Positions 59,493 through 64,000 of a stretch of DNA of 64,000 nt are shown here, piece after piece (the first letter of the stretch is position 1; each line of letters opens with the position of its first letter). The notes under the pieces are model-generated. The model made no database searches, was not told the DNA's origin, and worked only from the letters and a program-made list of their open reading frames with translations. Where the stretch lies: positions 62,001 to 126,000 of the forward strand of contig NZ_LQXR01000003.1 of NCBI RefSeq assembly GCF_001590725.1, given 5' to 3'. The stretch comes from Snodgrassella sp. CFCC 13594. Its GTDB lineage: Bacteria; Pseudomonadota; Gammaproteobacteria; Burkholderiales; Neisseriaceae. The position numbers and the translations under genes are program-made.

Positions 59493-60980
59493 ATGCGGTT
59501 GGTATTTCAAACACGAGGCGTGAAAAGGTGTTGGACGCTATTGCTAGCGGTCTTACTTTCTGCCTGCTCGGCCTTGCAATATCAGCCGTTGAAAACACTG
59601 AATCAGGTCAATCACAATCAAGGTTATCGAGTACAACAGGCTTTGGCCACTGCTCAATCGAATAATGATGACGTGATGGTGGTGCTATCATTTTCCGGTG
59701 GCGGCACTAGGGCGGCGGCTTTTGGCTATGGCGTATTGGAAACCCTCAAGAAGCAAGTGGTTTACATAGATGGTCGCCGCACCAATTTAATGCAGGCAGT
59801 GGATTTGGTCTATGGCATTTCCGGCGGCTCTGTTTTGGCCACTTATTTTGGTTTGCATGGGGCGGACACAATCAATCTATTTGAGAAAAATTTTCTCAAG
59901 CAAAACTTGCAAAAAGTATTGGTGGGACAGTTGTTTTCGGCTTCCAATTGGCCGCGTTTGACTTCACCCGAATTTGGCCGCGGTGATTTGCTGCAAGAGC
60001 AACTGGACTTGCATTTATTTCATGGCGCCACCTATGACGATTTGCTGCATCGCCGAAAGGGCCCATTTACAGTGATCAGCGCCACTGACATGGGCTTAGG
60101 CAGTCGGCTGGATTTTACCCAAGACTATTTTGATTTGATGTGTTTGGATTTAACTGATATGCCCTTGGCCCGTGCTGTGGCCGCATCCAGTGCGGTGCCA
60201 TTGGTGTTTGCTCCCATTACGCTCAATAATCATGGTGGACAATGCGCATACCAGATACCAGCATGGACCGCTGATACCCGTGCTGAAACCGACAACGCAA
60301 AGGATTTTCGGCACAAAACCCGACAAGAATATGTAGAGCGTGTACGCAAATATCAAGACAGCGCTAAGCGTCCTTATGTGCATCTATTGGATGGCGGCCT
60401 TACCGATAACTTAGGTTTACGCAGCCTATTGGATGCCACTGAGTTATACAGCCAGGCATCACTGTATGACCGATTTTCTCAAAACAAAATCAATAAAATC
60501 ATTATTATCAATGTGAATGCACAAACACAGGCCTTGAGCGATATTGATGAGCGCGCTGATGTACCGGGTTTCCGTTCGGTGTTAGACGCTATTGTTAACA
60601 TTCCCATCGATAAATATTCCGAAGATACTTTGCGGCAATTCCAAAAATACGTGGATTGGTGGAACGAAAATAAATCCAATCGTGCGCCCAATTTGTATTT
60701 TATCAGCGTGAATTTGTTGGATTTGCCTGAATCGGCGTTGCGCGAGAAAGTGGTGCATATTCCCACCACTTTTTACTTGGCCAATTATGATGTCAATAAT
60801 TTGCGTACCGCAGCAGCACAATTATTAACGGCATCGCCCAATTACCAGCGCATGGTGCGTGATTTATCAGCGCATCCCATTGCCGCCAATCCGCACGCTT
60901 TGACTGCACCAGAAAGTGCCTCAGCACCCATGGTTGAAGATGCGGCAGAGGAAGCACAAGGTGCCTCATCACCCGAATAA
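59493..60980 (+). CDS. Patatin-like phospholipase lipoprotein
   Basis: A 495-aa secreted acyl hydrolase. The start at 59493 follows AAAAGGATGAAT. A signal peptide ends in a lipobox (LLLAVLLSACSAL). The patatin fold shows the oxyanion loop SFSGGGTRAAAFGYGV, the nucleophile elbow YGISGGSVLA (GxSxG) and the catalytic Asp in LLDGGLTDNLGLRSL. The C-terminus is Ala/Glu/Ser-rich and probably disordered. It starts 10 bases after the outer-membrane factor, so it probably belongs to the export operon. Patatin lipoproteins can act on phospholipids, but the substrate is not known here. Confidence 0.9.
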   Translation: MRLVFQTRGVKRCWTLLLAVLLSACSALQYQPLKTLNQVNHNQGYRVQQALATAQSNNDDVMVVLSFSGGGTRAAAFGYGVLETLKKQVVYIDGRRTNLMQAVDLVYGISGGSVLATYFGLHGADTINLFEKNFLKQNLQKVLVGQLFSASNWPRLTSPEFGRGDLLQEQLDLHLFHGATYDDLLHRRKGPFTVISATDMGLGSRLDFTQDYFDLMCLDLTDMPLARAVAASSAVPLVFAPITLNNHGGQCAYQIPAWTADTRAETDNAKDFRHKTRQEYVERVRKYQDSAKRPYVHLLDGGLTDNLGLRSLLDATELYSQASLYDRFSQNKINKIIIINVNAQTQALSDIDERADVPGFRSVLDAIVNIPIDKYSEDTLRQFQKYVDWWNENKSNRAPNLYFISVNLLDLPESALREKVVHIPTTFYLANYDVNNLRTAAAQLLTASPNYQRMVRDLSAHPIAANPHALTAPESASAPMVEDAAEEAQGASSPE

Positions 60981-61070
60981 ACAGGCTGTTGAATTGATTA
61001 AAAATTAGGCTGGTTTAGTGGTCAATGGGTTTCAGGTAGCCATATCAAGCTATTTTGAAACCCAAGTGGA

Positions 61071-61616
61071 TCAACGAATAAACTGTTGGTGAACCGTCTT
61101 AAATAATGCATCGCGGGCGCTGCCCAGCCACTCAAAGGCCACCATTTCGCGGGAAACGATGGCGCAACCGGCATCACGCAGGCGTGCCAAGGCCAAATCA
61201 ACATCGGTTGTACATCGTGCGCTCACCGCATCTGCCACCACAAATACAGCGTAACCTTGGCGGCGTAAATCCAATGCTGTTTGTAATACGCACACATGGG
61301 CTTCGATGCCGGCCAAAACCACTTGGGTGGCACCACCCAAAACTGCTTCATTCAGGCAGCCTTCCGACCACACGGAAAAATCTTGTTTCTGCACGCACAC
61401 GGCATCACGGGCTGCGGCCATGATGCTTGGTTCGGTGGCGCCAATTTTATCGACGCAGTGCTCACTGATGATGATGGGCACATTCATGGTTTGTGCCAAC
61501 CGAGCCAGCCATAGGGTGTGGTTGAGCAGGTGCTCAGTATCGTGTACAGCCGCCAGTAAACGGGTTTGTACGTCAATAATCAACAAGGCGGCTTGTTCGC
61601 GGCACATGAGTGTCAT
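61071..61616 (-). CDS. Isochorismatase-family cysteine hydrolase
   Basis: A 181-aa alpha/beta hydrolase of the isochorismatase/YcaC group. The catalytic Asp is in ALLIIDVQTRLL and the nucleophile Cys in LAGIEAHVCVLQTALDLRRQ. HCVDKIGATEPSI is like YcaC-type members. The start at 61616 follows AAAGGAAACTTGCC; a longer open frame to 61697 is not family-like. Substrates of this subgroup are mostly unknown. It is convergent with the patatin gene and downstream of the transglycosylase. An exact uptake sequence lies inside. Confidence 0.87.
   Translation of the reverse strand: MTLMCREQAALLIIDVQTRLLAAVHDTEHLLNHTLWLARLAQTMNVPIIISEHCVDKIGATEPSIMAAARDAVCVQKQDFSVWSEGCLNEAVLGGATQVVLAGIEAHVCVLQTALDLRRQGYAVFVVADAVSARCTTDVDLALARLRDAGCAIVSREMVAFEWLGSARDALFKTVHQQFIR
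61351..61362 (-). repeat. DNA uptake sequence inside the isochorismatase-family gene
   Basis: Exact TTCAGGCAGCCT. Confidence 0.85.
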
Positions 61617-61651
61617 GGCAAGTTTCCTTTGTGAGTGGGTGTTATTGTGCA

Positions 61652-61679
61652 TTTCAGGCAGCTTTGTGGCTGCCTGAAA
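61652..61679 (-). terminator. Uptake-like hairpin after the lytic transglycosylase gene
   Basis: TTTCAGGCAGC and GCTGCCTGAAA form a perfect 11-bp stem around a 6-base loop. Each arm is an 11-of-12 match to the uptake sequence. No long T-run. Confidence 0.65.
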
Positions 61680-61699
61680 AGAAACACAATGCGACAAAG

Positions 61700-63562
61700 C
61701 TATCGTGCTGGAATCATGCCCATGCGCTTGGTTAATGAGGTCTGTGGCTCATTAAATAAATTCGCATAATAAGTGGCATTGGTCATGACGTTTTTGACAT
61801 AGGTGCGGGTTTCGTCAAAAGGGATGGTTTCTGCATAAATTGCCCCTTCCAAAGGCGCTGCCGCCTGCCAGCGACGGGCTCGGCTGGGGCCTGCATTGTA
61901 GCCGGCAGTGGCCAATACTTCATCACCCAATCGGGTACGAATATCACCCAAATACCACGTCCCCATGCGGATGTTCCCAGCCATGGTGTGTAGCTCATCT
62001 GGGCTCATTCCCAATTTGTTGGCAATTTCATTGGCAGTGGCGGGCATCACCTGCATGAGGCCGGTGGCGCCCACATTGGATTTAGCCCCAATCATGAAGC
62101 GGCTTTCTTGGCGAATCAGGCCATAAACCCAAGCTGGATCGACACCTGCTTGTTGGGCATAAGGCACGGTTAGGTTTTTAAACGGCGCGATGTAACGCAA
62201 TGCATAATTGAGTTTGTGGTTGGTTTTATCTGCACTCAGAATCCCCATTTCGTAAAAGCCTTGTTTTTCAGCCAAGGCAGAAGAAGCCAGCAGGGTGTCT
62301 TCATTGTAATCTCGAATGGCGTAGCGCCACTCTTGCTGAGCTTGCCGACGCATGGTCCAATCACCGCCATTTTGTGAGGCGTTAAACAACACCAAGGAGC
62401 GGTTGATGTTGCCGTCTTGTTCCACTTTTTTCAGGTCGTGACGACTGCTTTCCCCAGCATTGCTGCGCACATCCGCTTTGTTACCCAAGGCTTCAGTGGC
62501 CAATAACGCGTAAAAATTGCGGCCTGAGGTGGCTGCATGCTGAAACAGGCTTTTGGCTTGCTCATTTTTGCCTTGGGCAACGTAGCTGCGCGCTAACCAA
62601 TATTGCCAAGTGGGGTCATCTTGTAGCTTTTTGGGCATAGCGCGAATGATGTCGGCCAATTTTTCCCAGCGCTGCAAGCGCAAGGCTGAACGAGCATACC
62701 ATTCCCACATTTCAACACTCATTTGATTGATGTCGGCTTGGTCAAAATAGGCCAGTGCGTTGCTGGCATTTTGATTGTAGGCTTGAGTCAATCCCAGTTG
62801 CGCCCATGCAAACCCCACTTGAGGTGGCGTTAAATTGGGCGTGATACCTTGAAGCGTGGCAGCGGCATTGCTTTGGCTACGGCCTTCTTTACTGATGACC
62901 CGATACAATAGGGATTCTTGTGCACCAGCACTGCCACCGGTGCTGCTGTTGAGGGGGTTCGACAAAGGGCTGCCTAGGGATTGGGCCAGATTGCGGGCAT
63001 CGGTGATTTGATTGGCTGCCAATAATCCACGCACCCGCCGCCATGCATCATCGCTATTGAGCTGGCCTGCTGCCGCTGCTTGATTCAACCAACGATTACA
63101 GCCTTCAGGCAACCGTCCCAGTTCACGCACCAATTCTTGGCGCAAAATGCGATCGCTGTCGATGCCGCCGAAAGCGGCATAGCAACGGGTTTCTTGGTCA
63201 CGGTCAGCTGCGTTTAGTTGGGCATACTGCTGGCGAAACAGCGTCCAGTTGCCGCGTTTGCCCAAACTTTTTAGCCACTGATTGCGTACTGTGTTAGCCA
63301 TGGCACTGGGGTTTTGGCGTGCCAAAAATTGTGCTGGTTGCGCATCGTCATTGGCTTTGATGGCGATTAACACAGTTTGGTACCATTGATAGTTAGACAC
63401 CACTTCATTGGGCGCTTCTGGCTTTTGGGTGCCGGGCAAAATGCCGCCATTGCTGTGACCAATCGGCTCTACTGGGGTTTCTTGCTGGCTGGAACAAGCA
63501 GCCAACAGCAAAACAGCCGAAGCGATAAGTGTATGAGTGAGGCGAGGTGCATTTTTCAACAT
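61700..63562 (-). CDS. Soluble-type lytic transglycosylase lipoprotein (Slt family)
   Basis: A 620-aa murein-cleaving enzyme. The start at 63562 follows AAGGAAAACCCC. The signal peptide ends in a lipobox (LLLAACSSQ), so it is membrane-anchored. A long helical superhelix resembling the U-domain of Slt70 spans about residues 70-430. The C-terminal SLT domain has the catalytic Glu in YGLIRQESRFMIGAKSNVGA, then TGLMQVMPATANEIA and ATAGYNAGPSRARRW. In Neisseria the related LtgA-type enzymes release peptidoglycan fragments. It follows trkH. Confidence 0.94.
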   Translation of the reverse strand: MLKNAPRLTHTLIASAVLLLAACSSQQETPVEPIGHSNGGILPGTQKPEAPNEVVSNYQWYQTVLIAIKANDDAQPAQFLARQNPSAMANTVRNQWLKSLGKRGNWTLFRQQYAQLNAADRDQETRCYAAFGGIDSDRILRQELVRELGRLPEGCNRWLNQAAAAGQLNSDDAWRRVRGLLAANQITDARNLAQSLGSPLSNPLNSSTGGSAGAQESLLYRVISKEGRSQSNAAATLQGITPNLTPPQVGFAWAQLGLTQAYNQNASNALAYFDQADINQMSVEMWEWYARSALRLQRWEKLADIIRAMPKKLQDDPTWQYWLARSYVAQGKNEQAKSLFQHAATSGRNFYALLATEALGNKADVRSNAGESSRHDLKKVEQDGNINRSLVLFNASQNGGDWTMRRQAQQEWRYAIRDYNEDTLLASSALAEKQGFYEMGILSADKTNHKLNYALRYIAPFKNLTVPYAQQAGVDPAWVYGLIRQESRFMIGAKSNVGATGLMQVMPATANEIANKLGMSPDELHTMAGNIRMGTWYLGDIRTRLGDEVLATAGYNAGPSRARRWQAAAPLEGAIYAETIPFDETRTYVKNVMTNATYYANLFNEPQTSLTKRMGMIPAR

Positions 63563-63592
63563 GGGGTTTTCCTTATGTACAGCGTACGACAT

Positions 63593-64000
63593 TTATTTAC
63601 GCCAATAGGCAGGCGTGAACAAGATAAAGACCGTAAAAATTTCCAAGCGCCCGAGCAGCATCACAGCAATACACAGCCATTTTTGGACATCATTGAGCTG
63701 AGCATAATTGCCGGAAGGGCCTACTGAACCCAAGCCCGGTCCTGCGTTGGTGATGCAGGCGATGACGGCCGTGAGTGAAGACATGAAATCCAAGCCGCTA
63801 ATCATCATCATAAAGGTGAATGAGACCACTGTCATGAAATAAACAAATACAAATGCCAAAACCGTCAGCGCCATGCGCTCGGGAATGTTATTGCCATTCA
63901 CTTTGACGGTGCGCACGGCATTGGGGTGGAGCATCAACATCATTTCACGCAAACTGAACTTAAACAACACGATGGCGCGGATGGTTTTGATGCCGCCGCC
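63593..64000 (-). CDS. trkH: Trk potassium uptake protein TrkH, 3' part only
   Basis: C-terminal 135 codons of a K+ channel-like subunit; the gene runs off the right edge of the window. GGGIKTIRAI at the edge and the final pore repeat (AVIACITNAGPGLGSVGPSG, with the selectivity-filter glycine) identify it. The last helix is in LLGRLEIFTVFILFTPAYWRK, the common TrkH ending. The stop lies 30 bases before the transglycosylase start. The partner trkA is not visible. Confidence 0.93.
   Translation of the reverse strand, partial: GGGIKTIRAIVLFKFSLREMMLMLHPNAVRTVKVNGNNIPERMALTVLAFVFVYFMTVVSFTFMMMISGLDFMSSLTAVIACITNAGPGLGSVGPSGNYAQLNDVQKWLCIAVMLLGRLEIFTVFILFTPAYWRK

Overview
The window is bacterial chromosome from a member of the Neisseriaceae (Betaproteobacteria). 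The 12-mer AGGCTGCCTGAA occurs exactly at least 15 times on the two strands, where chance predicts far fewer than one. This is the DNA-uptake-sequence dialect described for Simonsiella-like Neisseriaceae, and gene pairs such as hisZ-purA and dsbA next to comM fit the family. I cannot fix the genus. A complete cytochrome bo3 operon (cyoABCDE) sets it apart from Neisseria itself. No tRNA, rRNA, CRISPR, prophage or insertion sequence was seen.

Layout. 0.2-7.2 kb: trpS, a DJ-1/PfpI protein, a Nudix hydrolase, gshB, dgkA, dnaX, ybaB, recR. 7.3-11.4 kb: an accessory cassette of a guanidino-type ureohydrolase, an NCS1 permease and an NTF2-like protein, with a divergent LysR regulator. 11.5-21.3 kb, mostly minus strand: purA, hisZ, uppP, dsbA, a SPOR protein, comM, ubiK, a MutT fusion, acpS, pdxJ, a ferredoxin. 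21.4-24.9 kb: class Ia ribonucleotide reductase nrdAB with two NrdR boxes. 25.2-31.4 kb: a YajR-like MFS protein and cyoABCDE with an FNR-like site upstream. 32.1-35.9 kb: lolC/E, lolD, recD. 36-41.4 kb: secF, secD, yajC, radC, rarA. 41.5-46.1 kb: a small lipoprotein, thrC and ornithine decarboxylase, the last with a structured leader and an overlapping 43-codon ORF. 46.6-51.4 kb: an MHS-family MFS protein and ilvC, ilvH, ilvB. 51.8-52.7 kb: a DAHP-synthase-like protein without its catalytic motifs. 53.0-61.0 kb: an export operon (HlyD adaptor, RbbA-like ABC protein, YhhJ-like permease, TolC/NodT-like factor, patatin-like lipoprotein). 61.1-64 kb: an isochorismatase-family hydrolase, a soluble-type lytic transglycosylase lipoprotein, and the 3' part of trkH.

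A cross-cutting feature is that dnaX, nrdA, secF, probably cyoE, the RbbA-like gene (twice) and the outer-membrane factor (twice) are each interrupted by one-base length changes, nearly all in short runs of one base. Restoring one base gives 760 aa for NrdA, 311 aa for SecF and 296 aa for CyoE, the usual sizes. Because dnaX, nrdA and secF are normally essential, sequencing or assembly error is the simplest reading. The cluster of four in the export operon might still include real decay or phase variation.

The most interesting candidate for undescribed biology is the leader of the ornithine decarboxylase gene: two stacked hairpins, then a small ORF whose stop overlaps the decarboxylase start, carrying five alternating, mutually exclusive complementary arms. 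Other candidates are the ureohydrolase/NCS1/NTF2 cassette, the catalytically stripped DAHP synthase homologue, and the patatin lipoprotein attached to the RbbA-type exporter.
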